DNA of 64,000 nt, from contig UROF01000010.1 in NCBI GenBank assembly GCA_900549475.1, forward strand, positions 26,148-90,147, read 5' to 3'. Origin of the DNA: an uncultured Eubacteriales bacterium. Lineage in GTDB: Bacteria; Bacillota; Clostridia; Oscillospirales; Oscillospiraceae. The translations under genes and the position numbers were made by a program. Position 1 is the stretch's first letter, and the number at the start of each line of letters is the position of its first letter. Below are positions 8,440-17,473 of the stretch, piece by piece. The notes below the pieces were generated by a model. The model was not told the DNA's origin. It saw only the letters and a program-made list of their open reading frames with translations, and ran no database searches.

Positions 8440-9327
8440 TCATTGTGCCTGTCGAAAGAAATCTGCCAGCGCCGAAAGAACCTCCTGGCTCTCCGGAAGG
8501 TCTGGGTCAACTGCGCTGAAGGCGTGGACCAGCCGTTTGTCTGCGGGATAGTCCACCAGGCGGTAGGCTGCGCCGGACCTCTCCAGGGCGCCGGCAAAGT
8601 CTACTGTATACTGGTGGAGCATATCATTTCGGCTGGTTACCAGGAGGGACGGCGGAAAATCTCCCAGACACGCCCACTTCCCCGGATCCAGATAGGGTGC
8701 AAACGCACCCTTCCTCCAATCGGGGCCATACAGGTACCTGGGCATGGTGAGGCCCACCTTGTCCCGGCGGGTGGTGTAGAACATCCCGCTGATAAGGCCC
8801 AGGGCCCGGATCTCCGCTTTAGGTGCCTGAACGCCAGCGGCGGCCGCCATAGCTGGACACCGCTGCATGGCTGTGAGGTAGGCGATGAGGTAAGCGCCGG
8901 CGCTGTCGCCCACCAGGAAAATGCCGCCGGGCTTGCCGCCAAAGTCCGGGGCCAACCGGATTGCCTCGTCCATGGCCGCAGAAATATCTGCACAGGCGTC
9001 AAAGACCCGGTGCTCCGGTACCAGGCGATAGTCCGCGCTATATACCAGAAACCCTCGGCGGCACAGTTGGGCATTGAACCAGCGATTGTACGTCTTGCTG
9101 CCCATGGCCAGGCCGCCGCCATGGACATCCAGCACCACCGGCAGCGGCCCATCCGTCCTCTTGGGCCGATAGACATCCATGCGGTGGGCAGGCTCGGTAT
9201 CCGGCAGGTAGGGGATGTCCCGGATCTCCTCCACATCTTCTGGAAAGAACCGAGCCGTCTGCAATTCCCCGCAGATCCGGTCAAACTTTGCTCGTTCGTT
9301 CAAGAGCAGCCGCGCAATGAGCCCCAT
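8440..9327 (-). CDS. alpha/beta hydrolase, hormone-sensitive-lipase-type esterase
   Basis: A 295-residue hydrolase without a signal peptide. The oxyanion motif HGGG is at residues 69-72, the nucleophile Ser142 lies in GDSAG, the acid is probably Asp in SRNDMLHQY, and the base His is in RLVHAFS near the C-terminus. This is the family IV (HSL) carboxylesterase pattern. RBS GGGGAGG before the ATG. It stands alone between the activase and the SEC-C gene; substrate unknown. Confidence 0.9.
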   Translation of the reverse strand: MGLIARLLLNERAKFDRICGELQTARFFPEDVEEIRDIPYLPDTEPAHRMDVYRPKRTDGPLPVVLDVHGGGLAMGSKTYNRWFNAQLCRRGFLVYSADYRLVPEHRVFDACADISAAMDEAIRLAPDFGGKPGGIFLVGDSAGAYLIAYLTAMQRCPAMAAAAGVQAPKAEIRALGLISGMFYTTRRDKVGLTMPRYLYGPDWRKGAFAPYLDPGKWACLGDFPPSLLVTSRNDMLHQYTVDFAGALERSGAAYRLVDYPADKRLVHAFSAVDPDLPESQEVLSALADFFRQAQ

Positions 9328-9474
9328 GGTGTCTTCCTCCCCAACCTGACTTTACTGTTATCATAGCACGGATGTCAACGAAATGCGATGGTTTTCCCTT
9401 GCGGATTTGTCTTGAAATCGGGTTGCCGCCGCCGGAAAACCGTGGTATGATTGCGGAAAAAGGAGGTGGACGGT

Positions 9475-10608
9475 ATGCCGCAGACAGAGCCGGCTATGGC
9501 ATCAAAGGAAACAGTGCTTCTGCCGATCCGTCATGCGCCATACACCAAACTTCGGGATATTCTCCAGTTGAAGACCGTTGCGGAGCTGCGCTCCTTGGCG
9601 GGGCTGCATGGCGTCCGGCGCATCTATCAAATGCGGAAGGACGGCCTGGTCACTGCGATTTTTGACGCCATGCTGGTTCAGGACCGCATGGAAAACATCC
9701 TCTTTCTGTTGGATAGCGCATCCTGGCGACGGCTGCTGAAGATCGCAGAGTGCGGTTCATGCGAGAGCCGTGGTTGCAGCGTGAATAACGATACTGTTCT
9801 CCTCGAACTTTGCTACCTACAGGCATTTCTCCAAGATAGCGTGGTCACCTATGTGATGCCAGACGAGGTACGCTCTGCTGTGTTGGTTCTGACTGAGAAC
9901 GGGTTCCAAGCCCGCAAGGAACGCTCAGATCTGATACATGCCTACGCGATGGCCGCAATCAATCTGTACGGTGTGATTGCAAAGGATGACCTGCTCAAAA
10001 TCTTCAGTATGCAGAATCGCCCGGCGCTCACTGAAGAAGAACTGGACCTCGTCCTGCTCCGGCAAATCGCCCGGGAGTGCGGCTATGTGCTATTGGGGTC
10101 TGAGATCGCCAGCGAGGCGTTTTCCTACAATCAGTATCGAGACATTCCGGATCTTCTGGCCCGGGTCGGCAATAAGCCAAGGTATATTCCCACAAAGACG
10201 GAGTTCTTAAAATATGCCAATCCGGATTACTATGAGCCGACAGCATACACACAGGAATTGGAGCAGTATCTGCGCACTTCCTGCCATCTGGATACACAGC
10301 GGCTGTCGGAATTGATGATAGAACTGCATTATGCCATTGTCCTGGAGGCGCCAATGCAGCGCCTGCTGGATCTTTTCGTCGAGTATGGGGTCGAGTTGTC
10401 GGCGGGTGAACTGCATACGATTTCCAAGTTGCTGGTGGAATTGTCCAACCACACAAGGCTGTGGTCCAATAACGGACACACGCCGTCGGAACTGGCTGGA
10501 AGGCCCCCGGTGGTCGGGAGTGCAGATCACAAAAGTAAGAAGATCGGCCGCAATGATCCCTGCCCCTGCGGAAGCGGCAAGAAGTACAAGCGGTGCTGCG
10601 GTAGGTAA
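9475..10608 (+). CDS. SEC-C motif protein of unknown function
   Basis: A 377-residue protein ending in a textbook SEC-C zinc motif, [18 protein letters not shown], as found at the SecA C-terminus and in many unrelated proteins. The first 340 residues are largely helical and match no family I can name; the start resembles a helical domain seen in other SEC-C proteins ([24 protein letters not shown]). The ATG at 9475 follows AAAAGGAGG at 9458-9466; an in-frame TTG at 9451 is less likely. Followed by a strong terminator, so monocistronic. Confidence 0.8.
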   Translation: MPQTEPAMASKETVLLPIRHAPYTKLRDILQLKTVAELRSLAGLHGVRRIYQMRKDGLVTAIFDAMLVQDRMENILFLLDSASWRRLLKIAECGSCESRGCSVNNDTVLLELCYLQAFLQDSVVTYVMPDEVRSAVLVLTENGFQARKERSDLIHAYAMAAINLYGVIAKDDLLKIFSMQNRPALTEEELDLVLLRQIARECGYVLLGSEIASEAFSYNQYRDIPDLLARVGNKPRYIPTKTEFLKYANPDYYEPTAYTQELEQYLRTSCHLDTQRLSELMIELHYAIVLEAPMQRLLDLFVEYGVELSAGELHTISKLLVELSNHTRLWSNNGHTPSELAGRPPVVGSADHKSKKIGRNDPCPCGSGKKYKRCCGR

Positions 10609-10635
10609 TCGCGGCCTTCTGCGCACTAGGAACGC

Positions 10636-10681
10636 AATACAGCGGGGTGCTGTACCAACTGGAAAAGCACCCCGCTGTATT
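10636..10681. terminator. bidirectional terminator after the SEC-C gene
   Basis: A perfect 16-base inverted repeat (10636-10651 with 10666-10681) rich in GC at its centre, with A/T-rich ends. It separates the plus-strand SEC-C gene from the minus-strand element genes. Confidence 0.75.
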
Positions 10682-10744
10682 ATTTCTTATGTACGCAGAC
10701 AGAAGATCTACTGAACAAAATGATTCCCTTATCTTGCCTGCCTA

Positions 10745-11278
10745 TCAATCCAGCTCGCTGAGCGTTTTGCGTGCCCTGGCTACCCACGCCGTCACATGGT
10801 TTGCCGGTACACCGAACCGCTCCCCGATCTCTCGGTTGGTATATCCATCCATCAGCATCCGGATGGCCTGGAATCCCTTGGCTGTCACCCCGGTGGCCTC
10901 GGCTTCTGCCCGCTCAAGCCGCTGCAGAAGCGACATACAAGCCTCTCGCTGTTCTGGTATATCATCGTCCAGCACCGTGCAGGGCAGTTCAGCAGGGTCA
11001 GTGGCCACCTCCCGCCCCCGCCGGGTGGCACGCTCCAACTCAGTATAGATCTCATTGCGGATCAGACGGTAGGCGTAGGTGGAAAAGGCCACCGTGTGCC
11101 CCGGCTTATCTGTTTGGGCCGCCTTGCACAGCCCCAGGCACCCGATTTGGAACAGGTCGTCATAGCCGAACATGCTCCCCGCGCCCAGTGTATGGACGCA
11201 GTCCTGGATCACCTTGCCCACCAGTCCCATGTTCTCCTCAACCTTGATCCGCTGCTCCTTCGTAAGCGGCGACAGCAT
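10745..11278 (-). CDS. sigma-70-like factor of a mobile element
   Basis: A 177-residue protein. Sigma region 2 is clear (YDDLFQIGCLGLCKAA, then VAFSTYAYRLIRNEI) and a C-terminal helix-turn-helix stands for region 4 (TNREIGERFGVPANHVTAWVARARKTL). Short sigma-like proteins of this type are common in Clostridia conjugative elements and phages. The start at 11278 follows AGGAGGTGC (11283-11291); an upstream GTG at 11287 overlaps that RBS. It starts just after the stop of the zinc protein gene, and both probably share the promoter at 12068-12096. Confidence 0.85.
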   Translation of the reverse strand: MLSPLTKEQRIKVEENMGLVGKVIQDCVHTLGAGSMFGYDDLFQIGCLGLCKAAQTDKPGHTVAFSTYAYRLIRNEIYTELERATRRGREVATDPAELPCTVLDDDIPEQREACMSLLQRLERAEAEATGVTAKGFQAIRMLMDGYTNREIGERFGVPANHVTAWVARARKTLSELD

Positions 11279-11279
11279 A

Positions 11280-11744
11280 TCATGCACCTCCTGATACTTT
11301 TCTCAATTTGTTTTGCTGCTCCATCCGCTCCTGGAGCAGTTTCCTACTTTCATCAATAACCACCTGACAGTAATACTCGCCCAGATGCCCGATGTGGGCG
11401 TGGGCCATAGGCGCCTGCACGGTCATGGCCAGCCACTGGTAGGCGTCCCGCTTGCTCATGAGTCCAGACTGATACAGTTTGTTGAACTCCTGATGCGCGG
11501 CATACCGCAGCTTCCGCAGTCTCGGCCCGGCCAAGCTCCCCATGGGTTCCAAGGTCCCCGGGTGCGCCATCACAAAGGAATCGCAGGCCGGGTACCGGGA
11601 ACAGACATAGGCCATCGCACCAGGCCGGTGCGTCCTGCACAGGCCTTCCGCACTGCGGAGCACCGCGGGGCTGCCGCATTGGCAGCGCAGTTGCCCATCG
11701 CCAGGCAGTACCCCTGCCCGGCCGCGTCTTGATTTCTTGCTCAT
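11280..11744 (-). CDS. zinc-finger-containing protein, DUF3268-like
   Basis: A 154-residue protein with four cysteines that can form a zinc ribbon (CQCGSPAV, then CSRYPACDSFV), followed by a basic helical part (RKLRYAAHQEFNKLYQSGLMSKRDAYQWLA). This layout fits the phage/element family DUF3268. RBS TAAGGAGGGACA. Function unknown. It is the first gene after a 320-base leader that contains a long foldback hairpin. Confidence 0.75.
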   Translation of the reverse strand: MSKKSRRGRAGVLPGDGQLRCQCGSPAVLRSAEGLCRTHRPGAMAYVCSRYPACDSFVMAHPGTLEPMGSLAGPRLRKLRYAAHQEFNKLYQSGLMSKRDAYQWLAMTVQAPMAHAHIGHLGEYYCQVVIDESRKLLQERMEQQNKLRKVSGGA

Positions 11745-11825
11745 CTTGTGTCCCTCCTTACCAGAAGATAACTTCCATATTCCCTACTCGCACCGGCATC
11801 GCCAAAACCGCCGAAACACAAAAAA

Positions 11826-11925
11826 GGCCGGAAGCCCGCTGAAATACAGTGCAGAGCCAAGCGCTGGAATAGTGGTGTCGCATCCAGCCATTGACTCTGC
11901 ACTGTATTTCAGCGGCCTTCCGGCC
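11826..11925. repeat. long imperfect inverted repeat (31-base arms)
   Basis: Arms 11826-11856 and 11895-11925 match at 30 of 31 bases. The 38-base loop contains a second small stem (GCTGGA / TCCAGC). It lies in the presumed 5' leader of the DUF3268-sigma transcript. It may be an attenuator, a terminator read in both directions (T-rich on the plus side: CATTCTTTT), or a tiny foldback element. Confidence 0.7.
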
Positions 11926-12067
11926 ACATTCTTTTAAGACAAGATCTGCGCCTTGTGGGGCCGCGGTACAGCGGCTCCGTCACGATTTCCCACCCACTTC
12001 TGGCAGGTCTGACGCCAAGGCGCCCCGGCGTATCGAGAGCCTGTGCGCAGTATCTTGTTACAATGGA

Positions 12068-12096
12068 ATTATAACAAAATACCGCGAAATAGTCAA
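12068..12096 (-). promoter_or_regulatory. near-consensus promoter with overlapping dyad
   Basis: On the minus strand TTGACT (12091-12096) and a perfect TATAAT (12068-12073) are 17 bases apart. The dyad TACCGCGAAA (12080-12089) / TTTCGCGGTA (12110-12119) flanks and overlaps the -35, so a repressor site is likely. Transcription would start near 12061, leaving a leader of over 300 bases before the gene at 11744. Confidence 0.75.
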
Positions 12097-12143
12097 CAAA
12101 AATCCGCATTTTCGCGGTAATTCTATTAACTTTTTTGCCGTTT

Positions 12144-12173
12144 TCAGTCTGGGAGATCCCATCTCAGTCTGGG
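12144..12173. repeat. two TCAGTCTGGG copies 20 bases apart
   Basis: TCAGTCTGGG occurs at 12144-12153 and 12164-12173, downstream of the 12188 gene. The same decamer recurs as the codons for Pro/Ser-Gln-Thr-Asp in the S1-domain gene at 13.85-14.19 kb. The role is unknown. Confidence 0.6.
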
Positions 12174-12187
12174 GGCGTTTTTTCCTT

Positions 12188-12721
12188 TCAATACTGCTCG
12201 TCGTCCTCGTCCGCCCACTCGTCATAATCAGCCTCTTGGCGGCGCCGCTTGGCAAAGTGGAGCGCCACCAAGCCGCCGCCCCCGCAGGCAAGGCCGACCA
12301 GGAACACCACCAGTGGAACGATGGGAATACCGCTGTTAGGCTCTGTGGCGGTATTCTGTTCCTGCGGCTGTTGCACCTCTTCTGATGACTGCTGGGTGTC
12401 TGGCGTCTGCTCTACGGATGGATCTGGGATAGGGACGGTGGAGTTGATGCAACTGAGCGTATAGGTGGTGCTCCCACCCAGATCCATGGTCAACACGCCT
12501 GTCTCGTCTACCACAATGGGGGCCGGAAAGACTCCGGCATCGGTGCGCAGTTCAAACTCCACGCCCGCCCAGCGCGTGCCTAGCTGAAGTACCAGCTGGT
12601 CCGGCTGCTGGGTGACCTTCGGCTCGGTGCCGTCCGTGTCTGCAAAAGCTGTAGTGCAAAGGCACATGGAAAGACACACAACCGTCAGGAGGGTCAACCG
12701 AAGCCGCTTTTGGATGGTCAT
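12188..12721 (-). CDS. exported single-pass membrane protein of the element
   Basis: A 177-residue protein with an N-terminal signal peptide ending near CTTAFADT, a beta-rich outer part of about 75 residues, a Gln/Glu/Pro/Thr-rich linker, one C-terminal transmembrane helix (IPIVPLVVFLVGLACGGGGL) and a short basic-then-acidic tail. This anchors an outer domain to the membrane. A second protein with the same design is encoded at 24803-25774. No family name can be given. Confidence 0.7.
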   Translation of the reverse strand: MTIQKRLRLTLLTVVCLSMCLCTTAFADTDGTEPKVTQQPDQLVLQLGTRWAGVEFELRTDAGVFPAPIVVDETGVLTMDLGGSTTYTLSCINSTVPIPDPSVEQTPDTQQSSEEVQQPQEQNTATEPNSGIPIVPLVVFLVGLACGGGGLVALHFAKRRRQEADYDEWADEDDEQY

Positions 12722-12738
12722 GGCTCACTCCTCCCTTC

Positions 12739-14268
12739 TCAGCGAGTCGTGGACATATGGGTGATGACGCCCCAAATCCGGTTGTTCTCGTGGTTGATCC
12801 CAAGAATGCGCACGGTTGCCCTGGCACCCCTGGGCGGCCGGCCGCGCTTGGGGTAGGTGCAAAGGCAGTCGATACCGCCGTCCAGGGAGACAAACACGCC
12901 GTTGAGATCCACCATGCTCACGGTACCCACATAGCGGTTGCCCACCACATACTTCTTCAGCGCCTTCTCGTAGGGGTTCTCCATCGCCTGCTTCACCGAA
13001 GCGGTCACCCTGGGATGACTGCGGTCGCTGCGGTCCACCTCCAGCACCCGCACCAGCACGCGCTGGCCGGGCTGATAGTGCTGCGCGGCGTCAACCCACC
13101 GCTGGTAGGACAGTTCCCTGAGAGGGATATAGCACTCCGCGCCGAACAGATCCACAAAGATGCCCGCTCGAATGACTGAGATGACCCGTGCCTCGGCGCG
13201 GATGCCCTCGTAGATCTGGTAGTTGCCGTCCCGGTCGGTGCGGAAGTAGTACTCTCTGCGCTTGAGCGCCATGGCCTCCAGCCGGCTGGCCGCCACCACG
13301 TTGTGCTCCTGGTCGACACCCTTGACGATGTAATCCACCTCCGCGCCCAGTCGCTTATTGAGCAAGTAGTGGAGCACGTCCCCCTTGGGCTGACCGCGGT
13401 AGTCCGCTGGCTCCTCGATGGCCTCCAGCACCGGGATGATGACCTTGAAATCCCCGTGATAGATGACGGCATAGGACATCTCCGGGTTATCCGCCAGCCG
13501 CTCCACGCCCTGGATCGCACCGGTGAGGATCTTCTTGCTCTTGAGGGACTCCACCAGGTCCAGCAGGTCGTTGCGCAGCCGGTCCGTATCCGTCTCCACC
13601 GTCCGCTCAGCGTCGATGGATACCACCCGCTGACGGCGCCTGCCCGGCATGCGGAGTTTCTGGGGCTGACCGGATTCGGATTGCTCCTCCTCCGCGGGCA
13701 CATCCTCTCCCCCGTCCTGCGCCTCCTGCACCTCTGCCGCCTTCTTGCGGGAGGTGCGCCGGCGCCGGGGCGGGGCAGGCGGCTCGGCGTCCCCTTCAGC
13801 CGCAGCGTCCCCTTCAGACTGAGTCGAGGCTTCGTCGTCCGGTTCTGTTTCCGGCTCAGTCTGGGAACCGAGATCGGTCGTGGGATCAAATGCCTGGCCA
13901 TCGCCGGTTTCTTCAGCCGGTTCCAGGTCAGTCTGGGAACCGGCATTCGAGTTGGCGGATTCCATGTCAGTCTGGGATGAAAAGGGTTCTTGGCCAGACT
14001 CAAACTGGCTATCCGGGTCCCATTTCGGGTCAGTCTGGGGAAAAGCAGCCTGGCCGCCGGTATCCTCGCCCGATTCCAGGTCAGTCTGGGGCGCGTCGGG
14101 GTCCAAGGTGTTGGCAGCAGCCAGTTCCAGATCTGTCATGCCGGCATTGGCCACCTCACCAGGCGGCGTTTCCGGGTCGGTCTGGGGGATGGGATTAGAC
14201 TCAGTCCCAGTGGTTTCCGGCTCTGCAGCGGAAGCCTGTTCCTCGATCTCTTTCTTGGTTCTTGCCAT
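12739..14268 (-). CDS. S1 RNA-binding-domain protein with repetitive acidic N-terminus
   Basis: A 509-residue protein. Residues 1-200 are low-complexity and acidic with repeated Q-T-D/E units (PQTDPE, PQTDLE, PQTDPK, SQTDME, SQTDLE, SQTEPE), then a basic stretch (PPRRRRTSRKK). The C-terminal half holds two S1-type OB folds: about 350-425 (EARVISVIRAGIFVDLFGAE) and about 435-509 (GTVSMVDLNGVFVSLDGG). S1-domain proteins of this kind are carried by Clostridia conjugative elements, role unknown. It lies 46 bases downstream of the VirD4-type gene and 17 bases upstream of the 12188 gene, in one operon. Confidence 0.8.
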   Translation of the reverse strand: MARTKKEIEEQASAAEPETTGTESNPIPQTDPETPPGEVANAGMTDLELAAANTLDPDAPQTDLESGEDTGGQAAFPQTDPKWDPDSQFESGQEPFSSQTDMESANSNAGSQTDLEPAEETGDGQAFDPTTDLGSQTEPETEPDDEASTQSEGDAAAEGDAEPPAPPRRRRTSRKKAAEVQEAQDGGEDVPAEEEQSESGQPQKLRMPGRRRQRVVSIDAERTVETDTDRLRNDLLDLVESLKSKKILTGAIQGVERLADNPEMSYAVIYHGDFKVIIPVLEAIEEPADYRGQPKGDVLHYLLNKRLGAEVDYIVKGVDQEHNVVAASRLEAMALKRREYYFRTDRDGNYQIYEGIRAEARVISVIRAGIFVDLFGAECYIPLRELSYQRWVDAAQHYQPGQRVLVRVLEVDRSDRSHPRVTASVKQAMENPYEKALKKYVVGNRYVGTVSMVDLNGVFVSLDGGIDCLCTYPKRGRPPRGARATVRILGINHENNRIWGVITHMSTTR

Positions 14269-14316
14269 GGTATAATATCCTCCTTTGGTTGAATGTGGGG
14301 GGTACAGCGCTGTTTA

Positions 14317-16308
14317 TTAAAAATCCGCCGGCGGCCGGGAACTCTCGTAGAGCGTTTTAGGCCGTTTGGCGGGTTTAGAGGGGAGTTCCGAAGGCTGGTC
14401 ACCGGATGGCGGTGTCTTTGGGGCAGGCGCCTGTGGTTTTGCTGGGGAAGCCTTCGGTTTGGCAGGCGGTTTTTCGGAGGCAGCAGGTGCCTGTCCGGGC
14501 AGTTCGGTCACACTGGGTTTCGGCGGTATAGACTGATCCAGTGCTTCCTGCGGCTGGGTTGGCACCTGTTCGGAATGATATTGCTGGATACTGGTGCGCT
14601 CACACTCCTTGGCATAGGGATGCTCTGTGAAGTCGAACTTCTTGGCCCGAAACACCTTCTGGCCGCGGATGATGATGAGCAGTTCATCATTGGGCAGGCG
14701 GAGCACTTCATCCGGGGTCAGTACACGCCGTCTGCCGATGCCCTCGGTATAGCGGTATTGCGGGATGACCTGCGCCAGAGCGAGGCTCTGCCGGGTGGTC
14801 ATAGTGGAGTTTACCTCCACCGTCATGTCCCCGCTGCGGGCGCTGAAATACTCCGCCGTCACATCGTCGGTGGCACCCAGCAGAATCTGGGTGTCGGCGT
14901 TACCCAGCAGTTCTGCCCATAGGTTATTTGGATAGCGGTTTTGAAGCTGAGGCAAGCTTTGAGAACACATCAAAATTTGCAACATTCTCGACCTGATTGT
15001 TGACAATCTGCGGCCGAAGTCCTTTATAGACCCTATATTATTCATCTCATCCAGTATTATGTTAACTGGTATCTTACAGCGCTGTTCCGGGGTGCTGTCG
15101 GCGTAGCGCACGAGTTTGATGAACAGGAATGCGAAGAACAGGGCTGACAGAAATTCCAGAGACGAGTTCTGGTCGTCCAGGATGATGAAGTAGGCGCACT
15201 TGTTCCAGCCTGGCTCGGACAGGTCAATGTCGGAACTGCGGGTGATCCGCCGCACAGCCTCACTTTGCAGCACCTGAAGTCTGGTGCCGAGACCCAGTAC
15301 GATCCCGGCGCGCACGGTGTCGCTGGCCTGGCTGAACAGGCTATACGGCCCCTTGGCCGGATGTCCGATGGGGAGCCGGTCAAAGAGCATGGTGAGTTGT
15401 TTCTCCGTGTGCTGGGTGAGCATCTGATAGACGGCGGCCAGGTTCCGCTCCTCCGGTGTCCGGGTGCTGTCCAGATCCACATAGAGGATCAGGCTCTTGA
15501 GCAGATTGCTCTCACCGTTATCCCAGAAGTGGTCACCCTTCTCGTCGCCCTTCGTGTTGGAGATGATCACATCAGTGAGGATCTGGGCCATGAGGGTATC
15601 ACCGCCCAAGTCGAACATGCAGTTCCAGGAGTCGCTGTACTCCGGCTGCAGAAGGTTATAGACCCGAACCTTATAGCCGTGCTTTTTGAACAGTTCCGCC
15701 GTGTCTGCGAACATCTCCGACTTCGGATCCGCGACTACCACCGACTCCCCCCGCCGAATGCTCTGGAACAGGGCAGGACGAATCACGCCCCTGGACTTCC
15801 TGGTGCCGCTGGCGCCGAACACCGCGATGTGTTTATTGAGTCGGGTGTCCTCCGGCAGGCAGATGACCGAGCCGCGCTCCGTCTTGCCCAGGATGATTCC
15901 CTTCGCCCGCTCGGGGCTGGCTACCTCCAGGACGGAGCGCATCTCCTTCTCGTTCATCCACCCAGAAGTGCCGTAGGTGCCCCGCTTGCTTCGGGTGAAA
16001 TTGCGAGGGTCATAGTCGTTGCTCCCAAACCGATTCTGGAGCCGGACAAATGCGAACAGGCCGCCTGCCAACACCGCCGTAAAGAGGGTGCATTTTATGC
16101 CGCTCCCCGTCAGGGCGCTGCGCCAGCACACAAGGGGTGAGAAGTAGATGGCGCCCATGGTGGCCTTGCCGGTCATGCCGCCGGCGGCCAGCCACTTTTG
16201 GTAGCCTATCGTAAGTTGGTTGATAAGGCCGCCCAGATAGAGCAAAGCCGCCATACCCAGTATGACGGCGAGTGCAATCCCTACTGCACGAACAGACCTA
16301 TTTTTCAT
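14317..16308 (-). CDS. VirD4-type conjugation coupling protein
   Basis: A 663-residue coupling ATPase. Two N-terminal membrane helices (about 8-32 and 72-90) precede a TraG/VirD4 ATPase. The P-loop at 165-172 reads GASGTRKS, with Arg where Gly is usual; Walker B is VNIILDEMNNIG. Conserved blocks of the family are clear (VVADPKSEMFADT, DHFWDNGESNLLKSLILYVD, LGLGTRLQVLQSEAVRRI). The last 100 residues are a Pro/Lys-rich tail. The family carries the relaxase-DNA complex to a type IV secretion channel. The start at 16308 follows GGGAGTTGATGCG. No relaxase is in the window. Confidence 0.92.
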   Translation of the reverse strand: MKNRSVRAVGIALAVILGMAALLYLGGLINQLTIGYQKWLAAGGMTGKATMGAIYFSPLVCWRSALTGSGIKCTLFTAVLAGGLFAFVRLQNRFGSNDYDPRNFTRSKRGTYGTSGWMNEKEMRSVLEVASPERAKGIILGKTERGSVICLPEDTRLNKHIAVFGASGTRKSRGVIRPALFQSIRRGESVVVADPKSEMFADTAELFKKHGYKVRVYNLLQPEYSDSWNCMFDLGGDTLMAQILTDVIISNTKGDEKGDHFWDNGESNLLKSLILYVDLDSTRTPEERNLAAVYQMLTQHTEKQLTMLFDRLPIGHPAKGPYSLFSQASDTVRAGIVLGLGTRLQVLQSEAVRRITRSSDIDLSEPGWNKCAYFIILDDQNSSLEFLSALFFAFLFIKLVRYADSTPEQRCKIPVNIILDEMNNIGSIKDFGRRLSTIRSRMLQILMCSQSLPQLQNRYPNNLWAELLGNADTQILLGATDDVTAEYFSARSGDMTVEVNSTMTTRQSLALAQVIPQYRYTEGIGRRRVLTPDEVLRLPNDELLIIIRGQKVFRAKKFDFTEHPYAKECERTSIQQYHSEQVPTQPQEALDQSIPPKPSVTELPGQAPAASEKPPAKPKASPAKPQAPAPKTPPSGDQPSELPSKPAKRPKTLYESSRPPADF

Positions 16309-16312
16309 CGCA

Positions 16313-17473
16313 TCAACTCCCTTCGTCTGCCATCTCCCCTCCTCCAATCCCGAGTGCTTCTTCCAAATCCGGCATGCTGATCTCCCGCAACTGTGCCCGA
16401 CCGCCCATATACTGATCCACAAACTGACTTTGCCAGGGATAACACAGGATCTCGTATGGGGCGGCGCTGTGCTCCAGCGCTTGCCTCACCCGCATCAGGC
16501 GGGCGATGTCACCGTCCAGGTGGGAGAGGATCAGGGTGTCCCCATTCTGCGCGTCGTACTCCATCACGCCGGGCATTGTTACACGCATCCCCTCGGGGAA
16601 CACGGCTGTGAGCACCTGCTCATGCCAGTCTGGGAGCGTCAGGATGCGGAGGAGCCGGGTTCCCTGCTCCGTCATGGGGATAAAATGCACATGGGGATAG
16701 ATCCGGTCGAAACGCAGCTCCATTCGTCTGCTCTTGTCAGACTCCAACAGGGTCTGCAGCGCCAGATCCATGTGTTCTCCCAGAAGGATGGCATGGTCTG
16801 CCCGGGCGGGGCCTGCATTCATGCGGGCCAGTTCCTCCAGATGTCTGGCGGTCTTAAACTCGCCCATACCACTCCACTTCATCACAGCGTCCCTTGTGTT
16901 GTAGACAGCGTAACAAAACCCTGGGCAGAACAACGCACCAGTCAGGCGGGTGAAGATGGTCTTGTTCATCTCAGTGTTGTCCAGTTGCTTGACGGATTTT
17001 GCCGTATAAAAGCAGGCACATTCCGGCACAACCTGCCGAATCGCCTGTTTCTGAAGGGGCGGCAACAAGAAGGGACGCATCTCCACGCCGGCTCCCATAC
17101 AGACCGCCACTGATTCCGCAACGCGTTGATTCCTTTCCACATGGCTTGCGCTTCCAGAGAAACGGTGTCCGCCGGTGGCTGTCAGATACCAGTCGAGGGC
17201 TGCCGGGTGGAGGGTCTGCAGGAGAGGCAGGGCACTCTTATAGAGCCGGATTGTCCGTCTGTTCCCCTTTCCGCTGGTGGTGAGCATTTTGCAGGAGCCG
17301 AGGTCTGCCCCGGCGGGAGTTCGGAAGTGCTGCACCACTTCCAACCTTCTGACCAGTTCCTCCAGCGTCCGAATACTCCCCAGCAGATGCAGGGAGCGAT
17401 GTGGGTATTCCCCGCAGATGGCCAGCAGAAGCAACAGACGGTAGGCGTGGCTGCCGGGCCGGAGTGTGATCAT
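16313..17473 (-). CDS. element-borne protein of unknown function, possible winged-helix N-terminus
   Basis: A 386-residue protein starting MITLRPGSHAYRLLLLLAICGEYPHRS. The N-terminal 90 residues (helix pairs, then KMLTTSGKGNRRTIRLYKSA) look like a winged-helix fold as in replication-relaxation or plasmid-accessory proteins. The rest has no motif I recognise. The start overlaps the stop of a 64-codon gene in ATGA, so it is translationally coupled; its own RBS is weak. It sits directly upstream of the coupling-protein gene, which suggests a DNA-processing or transfer role, but that is inference. Confidence 0.65.
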   Translation of the reverse strand: MITLRPGSHAYRLLLLLAICGEYPHRSLHLLGSIRTLEELVRRLEVVQHFRTPAGADLGSCKMLTTSGKGNRRTIRLYKSALPLLQTLHPAALDWYLTATGGHRFSGSASHVERNQRVAESVAVCMGAGVEMRPFLLPPLQKQAIRQVVPECACFYTAKSVKQLDNTEMNKTIFTRLTGALFCPGFCYAVYNTRDAVMKWSGMGEFKTARHLEELARMNAGPARADHAILLGEHMDLALQTLLESDKSRRMELRFDRIYPHVHFIPMTEQGTRLLRILTLPDWHEQVLTAVFPEGMRVTMPGVMEYDAQNGDTLILSHLDGDIARLMRVRQALEHSAAPYEILCYPWQSQFVDQYMGGRAQLREISMPDLEEALGIGGGEMADEGS

